The notes: generated by a model from the letters alone, not told the origin. DNA of 64,000 bases from Agaricus subrufescens (GCA_029945375.1 CM057057.1:1736001-1800000), one strand, 5' to 3'; shown: positions 1 to 13,260, counted from the stretch's first letter. Numbers and translations: made by a program.

Positions 1-214
1 ATTAAAGCCGGACAGGACGAGGGCACGCACAGACTCGATGATAACAGAGCAGATGCTAGAAACTCTCTAACGTCGCGGAAATGTTTTAACTGTTCTACAG
101 TGATATTTGAGAGAATGACACATCCGGGGAATTTATCACGCAGAATTTGTGCCCATCAAAACACTCAAGAGACTACCAAGACCACGATGGTTCTTTCGCA
201 TCACCCACACCAGC

Positions 215-1859
215 TTACTGTATGTACGCATAGCCACCCTGTGCATCCGAAGACCCAAAAGCCCTCCTGTTAATATTGGTAGTAAGTTGCCCTATCGCTT
301 GTTGTTTGTTATGTTGCATTCGTATGCGCAGTATTATTCGGCATGCCAAAACGGACCGGGTGGCTCCTTGGAAACTTGAAATACGAAACTCAATATCGAA
401 GACATGTTTTCCGTCGCTTGACTTACAATGATAGAAATGATTCATAGGGTCCCTGCGAAATTGTAATGCAATGTATCAGTAAATGAATAGACACAATCAC
501 ATTCGACCTGGTTCATCACATCATACCTTGCTAAACAAGAGGCTAAAGTTTGCGATGGATATGACTGAAATAATAAGTCAGAATGCTTTGCTTTACAAGT
601 AACTCGACAAATAATGTACCGCTTATGTATACGTAAAATGATATCCCTTGCGAGAGACATATTAATATGTTAGCAAAGAGGACACAAAATACTCACCATC
701 GCTGTACATCGATCTGAAAAGATTAGAATCTTTTCCCCAGCAGACTGCATCGTAATCATCAGAGGACAGCTGTTCTAAAAAGTATAAGAAACTTACAAAG
801 TGATGCCCCTCGAACGAGCATGAGTACAAGCACAACTGTATGAAAACTAAGGTGAACAGCACTCCATTATGACTTAGGTTGCTTGCCAGCATCATAGATT
901 GCTTCGACCACGAATGAGGCCGCTAGATATGGGCTATTATATACTGGAATGCAGCCGAGCGGAAGCGGAATCCCACTGAGAACCAGTTCTGTAAGAAAAA
1001 ACAAAAAGGCAACAATTCAGTATTGGCGAGAAAAGTCATGAAGAATGAGGCACACCTTTGATATATCTCAAAGCTATTATATACGTTGCCAGAACCAAAG
1101 CTGATGCCACAACGTATGTTCCGAATAAAAAATAGGCCATGCGTATTCCCTTAGCCCAGACAGCCCAAGTTCTAATCGTCACAACAACTGAACAATTATC
1201 AGGACCAAAAATGAATGAACGTTTTGCTGGAACCTACATGCAGCACACATGGCAGCGGAGGCAAACATCGCTGATAGCCAATATCAATAGTAGTTATCTC
1301 TGCGTTGAGACCAACTCACCGGTGATAACCCTATACATTATGTTGCATTCGGACTCAGTGGGATTATCACTGAAAAGGTCTATAATGATGAATTAGTACC
1401 GTAACACTTCAAAGGTTTCATATGGAGCAAGACCCACAATACAGTAAGAGCGGGAAATATAACAAGGGCAGATAGCGCGTTAGCAAATACACAGTCTTCA
1501 CCCCCACCCCATTCGAATTCCATATCAGTTTGACTTCTAAGTTGAAGACAAGAAGCCAATCGAAATACTGAGCAGAGGTCTATATCAGAATTCGAGTGTG
1601 CCAGTGCTGGGACATGTGCTTACTACGACAGTGAATCCAGCCACTGACATCAATGTTCCGATAGAATAAATCAGAGAGGCCCTCACTTCAGAAAATAATG
1701 TGACATACAATGACCGTACTGTTGATTCTGTGAGTCACAGCGGAACAAGCCAATGCTGGACGTTGAAGCGCTAAAGGATGTGAGACGTACGTTAGCCACC
1801 CTTGACTTCTCCAGCACTTGTGTCAATTCTTCGACAATCTTGAAGGTGGTGTTCGCCAT
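215..1859 (-). CDS. DUF6533-type multi-pass membrane protein, multi-exon
   Basis: A split minus-strand gene. Exon 1 starts with ATG at 1859 (MANTTFKIVEELTQ) and ends near the GTACGT donor at 1790. Further exons read AGFTV, then QYFDWLLVFNLEVKLIW followed by KTVYLLTRYLP (1440-1570), a signature of fungal DUF6533 proteins. Next come a short loop exon with a Cys (NPTESECN), hydrophobic exons RTWAVWAKGIRMAYFLFGTY (1060-1190) and LVLSGIPLPLGC (900-1000), and DGISFYVYI and VISIANFSLLFS (540-710). The C-terminal helix is TRSVLACRIILRIR, with a stop at 215-217. Several transmembrane helices are evident. Function is unknown for this family; a plasma-membrane or receptor-like role is only guessed. Exon edges near the N terminus are uncertain because the exon 1-2 phase fits only with an alternative donor. 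I see no obvious lesion. Confidence 0.7.
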
Positions 1860-4179
1860 AACAAATAGCTTTGTGGCTTACTAGCTCAGGTGGGAAGCAG
1901 AGGTGTAACGAACGAAGACAACAAAAGAAGATACTTATAAAGACACATACATTTATCTGAGCCTCATCTTGTTCCTACTTGATGAGTAATTCCTGTTGCA
2001 GAAATTAGAACCATCCTCTTGCAATAAGGTCGTTGTAAGTATTATCAATCAGGATATCTTGTTTCACGACGCCATATCAGGATGATATGGACATTCTCTT
2101 GGGCATTCCACGCCCTTTGAAATCTGCATTTCCTCAGCCGGCGTGGGAGATAGTTCTATATCAGCTGGTCCTCTACGAATAGCACACAGCTTCTTGTTCA
2201 TCGTGTTTGTGATGTGTTCTTGGAGTTTACACCGCACAAAATATTGTCACAACAACTCTTCGATTGGGACAGGATATCTAAGAACTTCCATCTTGTTCAA
2301 TACTTTACAGAAGCTTTGAGTGAGCATGAGCATTTGTTTCCGGGTTGCAATCGCAATTAAAACATGAAATTCTAGTGTGGTCACTGCATTGAACTTCATC
2401 GGCCAATCTCAATCGTCATTAACTATGACCATTTTGTCAGGCTACTCTTCCTGACTATTCTTGTGCGTTGCGTGATGTGTGATCGCGCTGTGATTGTATC
2501 CATCAGAGGCCTCGAGAGTTTCTGCCAACAATACAGTGTATCTTTGCTATAGTGGTCTTTGAGCTTAAAAATGTTCTCAATGAGAACTCGAAAGGGAAGC
2601 GAGGCAAAACAAAATCATGATTAGTAACTACAAGAAATGAATCTTCCATCTACAAAGTCACAGCGGAATAGTGATCGTGATGAAATATTCTTACTTCTTG
2701 GCGGCAAAAATGGTGTCTGATAGTTGAGTTTGTGCCGCATCACCGGTCAAGATATTCTATTCTCATTTCCTCAGTGATGCCGATATTGTTAGGCCATCTG
2801 TTGTGAGCGTGCTCAGGTGGGAGAATATCAAAAGATCTTCTGTCATTTTCCTTATACATCAGCAAAACAGCTCAAAGTGGGTAAGGCTCTAACATTCGTC
2901 GACAATGTGTAAAGAATGACAACGAATGGAGGGCTTACAATCTTTTCCGATATTGAATACGCTCACAGGCTTTTGTTAGACCTTCCATTTAAGGTCAGTC
3001 AAGTCAGAATATAAATTGATGAGAAAGATGAACTAGTGCATTAGACGAGCGAATGAGATATGTCTGGTGCCACGGAGCCTGTTGGTTGCTTTGCCGCCGG
3101 AGCTTACCGCACGCTTAAAAATGCGATTATAGTATCATGATTAAAGTGTCCCCACTACAGAAAATGCCTTACACTACTGTAAAATCGTGATTTACGATCG
3201 GGGAAAATCCCCGCAATTCTATCCCTGAACCCTCCTACAGAGTCTCTGCTCAAGCTTTTTTTGGGATCCATCAGGTGATTTCAATCGAGGATACACGGAG
3301 ACTGTATTACACTACCAGAGGGACCTGAGGATGAAAGTCAAGCTCAGATGCGTTCCCACCGCCATTGGGCATCATCGATTCATCAGTCACATCTACCCAT
3401 ACAGCCTGTCGACCATATGGAAGCACTGGCATTATGACAGCTTGAGACGGCATCCATTGGCAGCTTCTATCAGGTGAGGCCGAAAGAGATGTAGCCTGTG
3501 AATTTCGGCCTCGTCTGATGGAACCTGCCAATGGATGCTGTTGGTCTGTCATGATACCAGTGCTTCAACATGCACATTTACTATTAGGACACTGTTTTGA
3601 ATGATATCGCATCGATCTAGGTACACCTTCCGATCAAAAGGGGCAGTTTCAACAATCTACGATGACATTGATACTTCTGGTGGGATATGCTTGAACCTGG
3701 ATATAGATTTGACTTTGCCAACAGTGCGATATGATGTGATTCAACTAACTACGCTACCTTTGTATACTGGTTTACTCTTGTAGTCACTATATTCTTTGAA
3801 GTACATTGCCTCTCATTCGCCGCATATCGAAGTCTGTGACCGTCTGATTTGCAACGCTTATAGCGTTTGACGCCAATTTCTGTATCATGCCCATTATAAA
3901 TGCTCCGCGGGTATTCAACATCAATATGGAGTGATATCACAGCTGTTGCAGTCACGAGAGAACACCCTCAAATAGCTGGAATGCGTATGTTTTATTGGCC
4001 CGCAAATATAGCGTTCCATGTAGTGTACAAAGAGCCGAACTTAATGATAGTTTGTGAGAGAAGAACGATCACAAGTTATCAAATATAGTGATTATCAGAA
4101 AATGGGGTCGAATTAGGTTCTTGGTGGCTCGGGTATATAGCTGCAGCGGTATCAGCCTCATTTACCCCAACACCAAGAA
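1860..4179. other. Intergenic region, no gene recognised
   Basis: No coding region here could be assembled with confidence. A minus-strand open stretch at 3307-3552 (81 codons, ending near VPLVV) has a balanced composition and could be a last exon, but I found no convincing upstream exons or domain. Short hairpin-like sequences occur around 3170-3215. Confidence 0.4.
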
Positions 4180-5381
4180 ATGTCATCTCGTGTCTGGTTC
4201 AGTGAGCGCTGCCACTAATCTAATTCTCTAATCCTTAATTTTGCTTAACGTTTTACTCTAGTCACAGGTTTATTCTCTTCAGTCACTCACGCCAGAAAAC
4301 GATTGACACTAAAGCAGGTGCCTCTACTGGATTCGGATACTATCTTACTTGTTTCGCCCTTGAGAAAGGGGATAAAGTTGTTGCCACCATGCGCAACCCG
4401 GACTCTGGTGGACAAGCGCTTCGATCCCAGTATCCGACTCACATTACAGAAGGGTTGCTCCTCATATTGAAACTCGACGTTAAGAATTCCCAGGCTATAT
4501 CGCAAGCTTTTGACATTGCCCGAGAACAATATGGGCGCATTGATGTAGTATTTAACAATGCCGGCTATGTTATATTTGGAGAGCTTGAAGGGATTCCTGA
4601 AGAGAGTGCTAGAGATTTATTTGATGTATGTCTCTTGCTCTCTCTATGTGCAGGTTCGCTGAAGTTCAACTTTTATCTAGACAAACTTCTGGGGAGCAAC
4701 TAATGTTACAAAAGAATCAGTTAAAGCATTCAGAGAAAACTCGCCCCCTGGAGGCCGACTCATTCAAAATTCCTCTGTCTCCACAATGGGTGGTCAACCT
4801 GGGCTGGCGTATTACGCTGCATCGTACGTATCCTCAGACCTACGCTTCTACCCCGGTAGTTAACGATAGCTACGGTTTGCAGGAAAGCCGGTGGGTTTAT
4901 TCAGACCGTATGGAGTCCGAATATGTCAGAGATTGATGCTTGGTCTAGCACTTGAATTAGTCACAGAATCCCTAACGCATGAGCTTGATCCAGCATGGAA
5001 CATTAAGGTACGCTTTGCCTGTTTGAAGATCTTCAGCTGCCTTGACTCAACTACCCTTTGTTGAAGATGACTGACCTTCAACCCGGTCTGTTCAATACCA
5101 AAGCTATATCTGAAAGCTTGACTATGTTCCCCTCGCCCCCAGCGTACTCAGCAGCCCTTGCTGTGGGCGCGTCGAAAGCTTCACATGAGCGAGGTGATAT
5201 TGCCAAAAGAGCAGCCGACCCTGCCAAAGCGGCGAAATTATTTTATCGACTCTCAACCTTGGAGAATCCTCCAGCTAAATTGCCGTTACATCCCGTATCA
5301 CTCAAGGCCTGCATTGCTAAGGCTGAGAAAATACAAAAGGAGGTTGAGGAGTATAAGAGTTGGAGCGATGAAATCTTCTGA
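4180..5381 (+). CDS. Classical short-chain dehydrogenase/reductase, 286 aa, seven exons with two microexons
   Basis: An NAD(P)-dependent oxidoreductase of the classical SDR family; its substrate cannot be read from sequence. Joining 4180-4201, 4262-4267, 4318-4625, 4681-4823, 4883-4890, 4949-5007 and 5067-5381 gives 861 nt with no internal stop. All six introns are GT-AG and 50-60 nt long. The product starts MSSRVWF and has the Rossmann motif TGASTGFG (residues about 9-16), NNAG, the serine region IQNSSVSTMGG, and the catalytic YYAASK. A typical ELDPAWN follows the YxxxK helix, and the C terminus ends near WSDEIF. Exons 2 (6 nt) and 5 (8 nt) are microexons. Without them the glycine motif and the YxxxK helix are broken, so simple ORF scanning misses the gene. 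Length and motif order match complete SDRs, so I call it intact. Confidence 0.88.
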
Positions 5382-5901
5382 ACCATAGCAGTGAAGATGG
5401 GTGTACGGTTGCAGTATTGTTTTGAGCGAAAGTATGTATATATACTAGTGTCAAAGGATGACCTGGGGAGGAACATGGTTGAATATATACATGGGACGAA
5501 AGCATGCTACAAAAGTAAATTTTACGTAGATGGTGCATCTCCAACTGAGCCCTCCGACTCTCCGACTCTCAACCTGGGCTCGGAGGGAAGTGCAGGCATG
5601 TATGCGGGCCATATCCGGCGTTTTACCCACACGATCTCGGGAGGGTCAACGTCTAAACTTCGAGCCCACGTAGGTCGCGCAGCCTTGTCTGATGTCATGT
5701 GTGTCGCATTCCTCAATGGCGGATATCATTACCAAGATAATCTGGCTGCTCTCTGCAATAAACAATAACAAGCGGTCGTTGTCTAGGTGATTTGATTAGT
5801 CGAGAAATGACAATAGACAAACAAGATGAACTTATTCTTACCAACTGAAGATGAAATTCGACGACGACGGTCTCCAGCTTTCCCCGAAACTCAAACACAG
5901 C
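5382..5901. other. Intergenic spacer, no gene recognised
   Basis: Open frames here (5391-5768 +, 5713-5898 -) have no recognisable domain. A short segment at about 5590-5630 (GTGCAGGCATG.ATGCGGGCC) recurs at about 30037-30060, so part of this spacer is repeat-derived. Confidence 0.35.
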
Positions 5902-6436
5902 TCACTGTGCTTTCTCTATTGTCATTATCGTATCCTTAACCGAGAAGATTTGAATCTCCCTCACGAATGGAGTCAAATCGTCGTCATCAGTTGCCTCGTC
6001 AATAGATTGAATATACAGGATTGCGAAACCCTGGCTTGACATGACAGCATTGCAAAGCGGGAGCATCTTGGTGTCCATGACTTCCCGAGCTTTGACTAGA
6101 GCTTCCATAGCCGGTGGAGAGGGGTTGAGGTAGAAGCACATGCCAGGCAAATGTGCTGGTTGTACTCAGTAAGAATAGCAGCACGAACAGCTTGGTAAGT
6201 CACATCCGTGACGGAGGACTTAGCAGCAAGGAAAGAGGATGCGATGTTCCAGTTATTTGGAACAGATCCGAGAAGAGTCATCACACAAACTAGTGCGGGA
6301 ATATTGACTCTGGCGGTTTCAAGACAGTTGTAGGTCAACTCAAGTTGGGCAATCTCTGCCGATGGATCTTTTGATCCAGAGATTGATAATCCCAGGGTCT
6401 GCTGGTACATTGCATAGATGCCAGCCAGCCCGGTGT
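5902..6436 (-). pseudogene. Copia-type gag-like remnant
   Basis: A minus-strand open stretch from about 6436 to 6096 reads GLAGIYAMYQQTLGLSIS and then a helical segment with MTLLGSVPNNWNIASS. This resembles the middle of Ty1/copia Gag proteins, where a short leucine-rich segment is followed by a LP..W/F core. It continues in another frame to 5902 (EALVKAREVMDTKMLPLC), implying a frameshift near 6150. The usual N terminus, zinc knuckle and pol are absent. The reading frame is open right up to the end of the LTR-like repeat at 6434, so the gag was cut either by insertion of that repeat or by a deletion. Family assignment is by pattern only. Confidence 0.4.
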
Positions 6437-8368
6437 TACAGCCCCAGCCGTTTTACACGTGAAAATGTATGTTTAATGCTGCTAGGTGTACATATTAGAC
6501 TTGAGAACAAGTAATCAGTCACCCTGTTAGTAAAGAGATCAGTTGAGGGCATGTGTGAAGACAGGGTGAACTAGGGATCAGTCGAGATTGCATCCGTGGT
6601 TCCTAGCAGGAAAATTGTACTGTTAGGGGAAATATAATCGTGTTCAAGGACTTTAAAACGGAAGTCTCGAGGCTGAGTCTAGGGAGACTTTATTGTGAAT
6701 TATCATCAAAACTGGCTATGGGATGGCTTGAGGACTTAGTGGAGCACGGTTCCTTTAGCAGACCTTATGCTAGACTGAATCTATAACTACTACCTGTTAT
6801 GATTTCAATTTCTTTTCTTATCTAATATGCCTACCTTTGCTGATGTAATTGTATTGAATATTGTTTCTCTTTTCTTATGTAATATTTCTTAATCAGCAAA
6901 GTCAAGAATCTTCCAACTCACAGTTATGAGTTGTTTTGACTTATACTGACTTGGAGGACTTATATGACCTGATACGACTCATTATGATTAGTTATGACTT
7001 GATATGACTTATTATGACTAATTACGACTGGATATGACTCTTATTAGTACTACATAAGTAGATACTCGCTGTAGTATATAAACCCCTCAACTTGACCATG
7101 TAGAAACAATGTTTCTACTTGGTTAGGTGGAGACTAATACTAAGCCTTTATCTAAAAAGCTCTAGAACCTATAAGTCTTAATTACTAAGCTCCCTCTCTT
7201 GCTTGTATAATTGTCTCAGTATTATCACCTTTGAAGTTGAATCTCCATTCAACCGAGAAGGCTCCTTTGATATGCTCTATCAGTAACTGCATTATCGGTA
7301 GTGATGTATCGCCCCAGCTTAGGACCAGGCTGGGGTCACTATAACACTACCTGCCTGATATGGAAAGGCTAGGAAATGGGTGATTCGCACATGTCGAGAC
7401 TGAATGAATTGGAGCGAGGCTGTCGGAATTATCAGTTGAGACTCCGGATTAGGTAGCAATGCTGATAATCTTGAAGCAACTGGAGGCGAGACGGAAATTT
7501 GGTCTAATCAAGGACATCTTATCAATGGGTTGATCAGTGGGGGATGAGTCGCAAGGGTTCCTAAACTAGGGTCTAGGGTTGGAACCTTGTTAGCCAATGA
7601 AGAGTGAGGGATTCGGCAAGTGCGATGTTTGGTCGAGGAGACTGAATAGTCAAGACTGTTGATTGGTGGAAGAAGAAGAGTCAAGGAGGCTATACCCATT
7701 CAGTGCTGGATACAGACTTGGTTATTTGTTTCATATTTGTTTATTTTGTCTCAGTTTTTTATTGTGTATTGTATATAGTCGCCAGTTGAGGACAAGGTTC
7801 AATATCAAATCTTTGCCCAAGCACTGTGCGAGTGAAATTGAGTTTGGTTAAACTTTGCAGTGTTTTAAGCATTTCTTAAAATTCTTTCTCAACTTGGAAG
7901 GACTTGTGTTCTGCTTGAGAGAGTATCCTCACTGGTCTAATAGGATTGCAATAGCATTTGGTGCTAGCTCAACTTGTCTTGCAGTCTGTCTTGAAGCATG
8001 AAGGCAGGTCAAGGCTCTCTGAGTTTGTTGAGGCATCACTAGGGTGGACTCGCTACCCCTCCTAGATAGGTGTCTAACCCATCCTATAGAGGACAGTTGT
8101 TGCAAGCTTAGCCCCTTGTTGTGAAGGTTCTAATTAAAACAGCACAGGTCTGGAAGAGGTCTCTATTCAGTCGAGACTTGTTTCACATTTCTATTCTACC
8201 CCTATTTTCATTTAATACTTAATTGAGACGCTTACTTTCACTTTCTTTCTGATTTATTCTCCCCACAAACCGCACTCAAGACTCGGTGTAATTCAAAGGG
8301 TTGCATTCACATTTGATTTTATATTTTTATATTTTATTTTCCACATTTACACTGATCTAGTCTCTTCA
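6434..8368 (-). repeat. LTR-like repeat R2, copy 1 (interrupted by a Gypsy solo LTR)
   Basis: About 1.38 kb, excluding the nested solo LTR, is homologous in inverse orientation to 49234-50597. In the minus sense it runs from TGAAGAGACTAGATCAGTG to TGTAACA, with TG...CA ends as in an LTR. I found no matching 5-bp duplication at its ends. On the sense side the sequence right after the repeat is CCGGGCTGG here and CCGGCTGCA in copy 2. It is a solo LTR or the edge of a larger degraded element. Confidence 0.6.
6795..7346 (+). repeat. Solo LTR of the window's Ty3/Gypsy family
   Basis: The sequence runs from TGTTATGATTTC to CACTATAACA and is colinear with the sense LTR of the full element at 31315-39838. 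It is flanked by the 5-bp target duplication CTACC (6790-6794 and 7347-7351). The LTR-like repeat copy at about 50225-50255 preserves the uninterrupted target (one CTACC only, read on minus), which proves insertion. It represents LTR-LTR recombination of a former full element. Confidence 0.93.
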
Positions 8369-8377
8369 ATGTTTAAG

Positions 8378-9330
8378 CAGAGGGCTGCTATGGGTGGTAG
8401 CTGAGACCACACACCAAGGTGCATGCATGCTTTTGGCTCAAGGGGTGGGGTCAACTGCCAGGCTGGGGCGCAAGCACGCACTGCTGGCTAGCCTAGAGTC
8501 CAAGCAGGGGGCCATTGCCTCTTCACACGAGCTAGACCTCCTGCCCACAAATTGGGCATGGCAGATGGTAGCTGGGATCATGCTCCAAGGTGCACATGCA
8601 CTGTGGCTCAAGGGGCAGGGTTGCCAGCTAGGTTGGGCGCAATCAGATGGCAGCTGGGTCTGCATGCAAGCCAATGCGGGGGGGGGGGGGGTGCGTTGCA
8701 TGGTGGATGGCAGTGGAATGGCAGCTGGGACTTTGTGCAAGCTAGCACTACTTCCTATGAGGTGAGGTGGATGCAGTGTGCAATGGGTGGTGGCAGAATG
8801 GCAGGAGTTAGCGCTACTGCCTGCATGGGGGATGTGGTGTATGGTGGGCAGTGGCAGATGGTAGCTGGGACATTGTGTGAGCCTGCGCTATTGTCTACAA
8901 GGCGGCCATGGCAAGCAATGAATGAGGGCAGAATGGTGGCTGGGGCATCATGTGAGTGAGTGCCACTGCGCGCAAGTTGGGTGCAGTGTGGGGTGCACAG
9001 CAGCAGGTGGGGGCATGTGGCAGAGATGGGTGTGGTGGGTGGCAGGTGGCAGCAGGTGGGGGCGCATGGCAGAGATGGGCATGGTGCGCAGTGGGTGGCA
9101 GTAGGTGGGGGCGTGTGGCAGAGATGGGTGCTGTGCAGGTGGGGGCACATGGCAGAGATGGGCACCATGCACAGTAGGTGGCAGCAGGTGGGGGCGCATG
9201 GCAGAGATGGGTGCCATGCGTAGTGGGTGGCAGTAGGTGGGGGCATGCGGCAGAGATGGGTGCTGTGCATGGCGGGTGGCAGCAGGTGGAGGTGGGTAGC
9301 AATGTGCATGGCAGAGACACACACGTGCCA
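8378..9330. repeat. GC-rich low-complexity and minisatellite block
   Basis: G-rich imperfect repeats, including a run of 14 G at 8678-8691. From about 8990 to 9310 a unit of roughly 48 bp with the core GCAGAGATGGG and GGTGGCAG.AGGTGGGGGC repeats about six times, one copy shortened. Long open frames on both strands are products of the repeat (His/Pro/Cys-rich) and are not believed to be genes. Confidence 0.8.
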
Positions 9331-9633
9331 CTTATGTTATCCAGTGCACGTGCATTCAAACAGTGGTGCACAATGTGTGATGCGTGTGCCTTCAAATGGT
9401 GGTGCGTGCATTTATTACTAAGCATTGGTCTGGTGGTGATCACCAGAGAAACTTTGGAGGATGCTGGTGGGACATTTTAGGATGCATTTATTTGTGTCTT
9501 GTTCATTTAGATGCTCAAGGTGTAAGAAATGTCCTATTTCAAAGATAGATACAAATTGCATATTTTACAAATCTCTTGAGTGCTTCTCCTTGCTGGTGTG
9601 TGCAATTGCTGCTAATGCCAAATGTGTAGCACC

Positions 9634-12600
9634 TCAATCCTCAAACAACTTTGCTGGAATGGTCAAACTTCTTGGAAGGGTGTACCACAGAAGATGAGGG
9701 TTGTGGAGAGAGTGAGTATTGATTACAAAGGCCATATACTGCGCTGGAGGTGAGCCACTATCTTGCTTGACTTGTTGGACATTAAAATCAAACTGAACAT
9801 CCTTGGTAGATAATCGTAAAATATAGCTGAATGGCCTTGAAAAGAAAGCCACATACCTTGGGATGGATTACACCTACAACTTTATCCTGCATAAGAATCA
9901 GCATATTGAGCACCATATCCTTGTTTGGATCAACCATAAACCATTGAACTAGAACAAGGCTATGCCCCAGTGTTGAGCAGGGGCAAATGATACAACTTAT
10001 CTGTCCAGCATGGACTTGAGGTAAGACCTTGAATGACATTCATGTTAGCCAGATGATCGGAGACAGGGATCATGCATACCAAAGAAGACTCTTGGACCTC
10101 GTAGAAGATCCAGCCACCTGCTTTGCATTTGTCAAGAGACTGGCTAACAACCTCTCAACCATCAAACCAGGCATCCTCAAGCTCACAGTGCTGTGTTGCA
10201 TATTGTGCTATAGATGCACATATGTTGATTGATGAAGTGATGCTGCTCAGCACTGAGCTAACAGTAAAAAGTGTGTGATTGACTTTGGGACATGGTGTTG
10301 CTTGACCTGGTAAAACAATTTATCAGCAATCTATGTCATCCAATGCATATGATCATACCACCAATAAGACAAGTGTTCAATTTCATACCCAAATGACGCT
10401 GAAGGCTTGAGTCTTCTATCAGCAATTTTTGCACTGCTGGACCAGCTTGAGTAAATGTTTCACCCAATTTCCACCAACCACCACTTGCAATATGCTTGAA
10501 TTGTTCCATATCAGCAAGTGTGTTTGTGATATCCCTACTTGGAGCTTGATGGTTGGATAAGACACTACACAGCCAAAAAATAGAATTCCAGCATTCAAAG
10601 ACCTCTGTAGCATATAGAATTGGAGGACCAAACTGACGGATGTCTCTTTCAAGGTGAAGCAGAACATGAAGTTTGTATTTGTAAGTTATTCTTGCAGGAT
10701 CGTATTGACCCCAACTGTCAAGGACATTGTTTATGCAGACTTGAAGATCAGCCTATGATATATGATGAATGTAGATTGTGTAGCAACTCATATTATCTAA
10801 TTACTCACAATATACTGGTCCATGTCTCTTATTTCAGGAAACCACAGCAGTGCTCCAAGCTCTCCAGTTGCACACCACAATCTTAGTAGCTTGGTAAATC
10901 AGTCATAGTCTTTCAAAGCATTGTCTTGAAAGAGGTCCACAGTAATGTGGAAGATGGCGAGCTGCTGCAGGACATGGAAATGCCTACCGACTAATGAGTT
11001 CTTGTATTGAACAATATACTGTGCTCAAATTGAGGGAATTGATAGGCAAGCAAGGTTTGAAGTTTGGAGACGTTGGGCAAATAGATCTTCATCTTTTTTC
11101 TTCCATAAGCGAGATGTTTCATACCATAAATATTTTTCAATTCCAAGTAATATTGTGTGGAGAATTTTGCAGGGTGTGTCAGTATGGGGATCTATTCCCT
11201 TGATTCCCAAAAGGGCATTGAAATGGTCACCTGTGCGTAGCTGCAGCCAAGACACTTTACCATATTTCAGTTTTGGTCATCCTGAAATAAGATAAATTCT
11301 TACGAGAGTCCAGTGGAAGTGTGGTATAACAATCTGAGGGTTGTGTAAGTAACCAACGGAATAGATTGTCCTGAATTTCAGCCTTGATATCTTTGATTAT
11401 TTTGCTACGCTCATCTTTTTGAAGTTGAGTCTTGAGAATTAGATTGCATGAGGCTGGCGATGTGATTTGATCATAGATCTGTGCATGGGCCATAGGGATA
11501 AGTTTCTCAACCCAATATGTTGTCATCCTATCCTTCATGCCACTCTCTGTCTGCAATCGGTTTACTGCATCTTGAACACCAGAGCATGCTGCTACAAGTA
11601 TCTCCTTGATCCTTTCAATAGTGGAGGTGCTTGTACGACAATCTGGTATCTGGTAAGCAGATAAGTCCAACCAGTCCACATCAGAATTGTGAACCATATG
11701 CAATATAAAGCTTTATAGCCTTCATCTGATATTCTATCATTCTGTGTACCACCTGACATGTCTGCATGACACCAATAGCGTGATTGGGAACCCAAATTGG
11801 ATGCCAGTTTGGCTTGTTGTGGATTATCAGCTGCAAAAAGGTGGCCAAACACCTTGAAAATGATATTGTCATTCAGCATGCAGTCATATGCTTCATGCCA
11901 GGTATCAGAATCTCTAAACCCATAGGTGAGTAAGAAAATCAGCTTGCAAATGACTATATTACAAATCACTGGCCAATGCGTCCAACTGCTCTGTTCCAAA
12001 AGTGTGGGGCAATGTTGAACAGAACCAAACAAAATATTCTTGCATAAGTTTCTTGTGGGGTATACTGGCATTTGCTAGGTATATATTCATATGGGCATTG
12101 TACTGCTTGCTTTGATTGCCTGATATGTCATCAACCCATGGCATTACTCGGATGCAAAATGCTGGATGCCCTTTAGCAATAGATTGGACTGGATGGGGCA
12201 TAGCAATTGGACGCCTTCCTATATGACTACAATAAGTGTGTTTATTGAGCTCAAAAATAGTAATACTTTACTGCTTTGCAGATTCAAGTCACCAAAAGTA
12301 GCTGCCAAGTCCATAAAGTTCCGAAAAAAATCATTGCAGGGAATGAGAACCAGTGAATGATTGTCAATTGAGAATGACTTAATCCCATCAAAAGCGACTC
12401 TGTAACCCTCAAGATGCTCTTGTTTCTTGGCTGTCACCCATCTAATTGGCATAATGTATTGTTGATTCTTTAGCTGGGCCACCTCATTGACATAGAAATG
12501 GCAATGAGGTGATGTAGACCAAGCAGCCCACATTGGTGTGAGTTGATTGTGGTGAATTTCTTTCAACCACTTGTCTGCTTGCCAACTTTCACTAATAACA

Positions 12601-13150
12601 TTGGTGTTCTCAGGATAAAGTTGTATATGTGGTTGCACCCAAGGATTAGCCCAATCCTAGGGTATATTTCAATGGTTTTGTGATACCACAGTAATGACTA
12701 ATCTCAATAAATCAACTGGGTGATTCATGTAAAATTGGTGGCCTAGGGCAGAGACATGTCGCTGGGGCTGCAAGACCTTTGTTGTCATCTCAGCTTGCTT
12801 TTTTTGCAATGCTTTGAATGATGGTATGTTCAAAGCACCACATTTTTTCATCACCCAAATGACTAACTTCAGTTGATCATCCAACAAGCGTAACCGTGGC
12901 AGGTTATCCAAAAAATCAAGATAGAACATCTGATTATCATTCAGCCTGTGGGTATATGTTCTACAGGTACACTCACTGCCTTGGAGCCATAGGGGAACCA
13001 GTTTGGATCTTTGCTTTCATCATCCTCTACGTTGTCCTCCTTGTTCTCATCTTCTTGGTCAACACTTCCAGTATTTGGAACCATGTCTGAAAGCTTGCTT
13101 GTATCTGGTTTTGGATGGAATACTGAAGGCCTCAAAAGCATTTGTCTCAA
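9634..13150 (-). CDS. Large transposon-associated protein of unknown function (VDD..GNxSKQxN family), multi-exon
   Basis: A long split minus-strand gene resembling a large protein family repeated in Agaricomycete genomes; I know no named domain for it. Order of readable blocks: an acidic N terminus (12977-13150), LDFLDNLPRLRL (12699-12929), DWANPWVQPHIQLYPE (from 12656), RWVTAKK, MPWVDDISGN.SKQYNAHMN (about 12050-12150), HADMSGGT, IKEILVAACSGVQDAVN (about 11560-11620), DTPCKILHTILLG (about 11130-11180), VFECW (about 10590), and a C terminus with NTHSLHNPHLL..LPRSLTIPAKLFED (9634-9760). Good introns include 12930-12976 and 12657-12698. Splicing near 11690 would not keep frame, so the gene may be damaged. 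It is divergent from the gene at 13261, suggesting a two-gene transposon. Confidence 0.6.
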
Positions 13151-13260
13151 AAGAGAATGTTGAAAGGCTTGGAGCTACATGTGTGCTAAAAAAAAATTGC
13201 TTAAGACACTTTGTGCAAACCTGTAAAGTCCCCATCTTTCTCTCTGTCATTCACTTAACC

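Noticed and set aside
8755..9443. Open frames of 127-189 codons on minus, rich in His, Pro and Cys
   Set aside because: They follow the 48-bp minisatellite in all frames, with no intron or domain; composition is dictated by the repeat.
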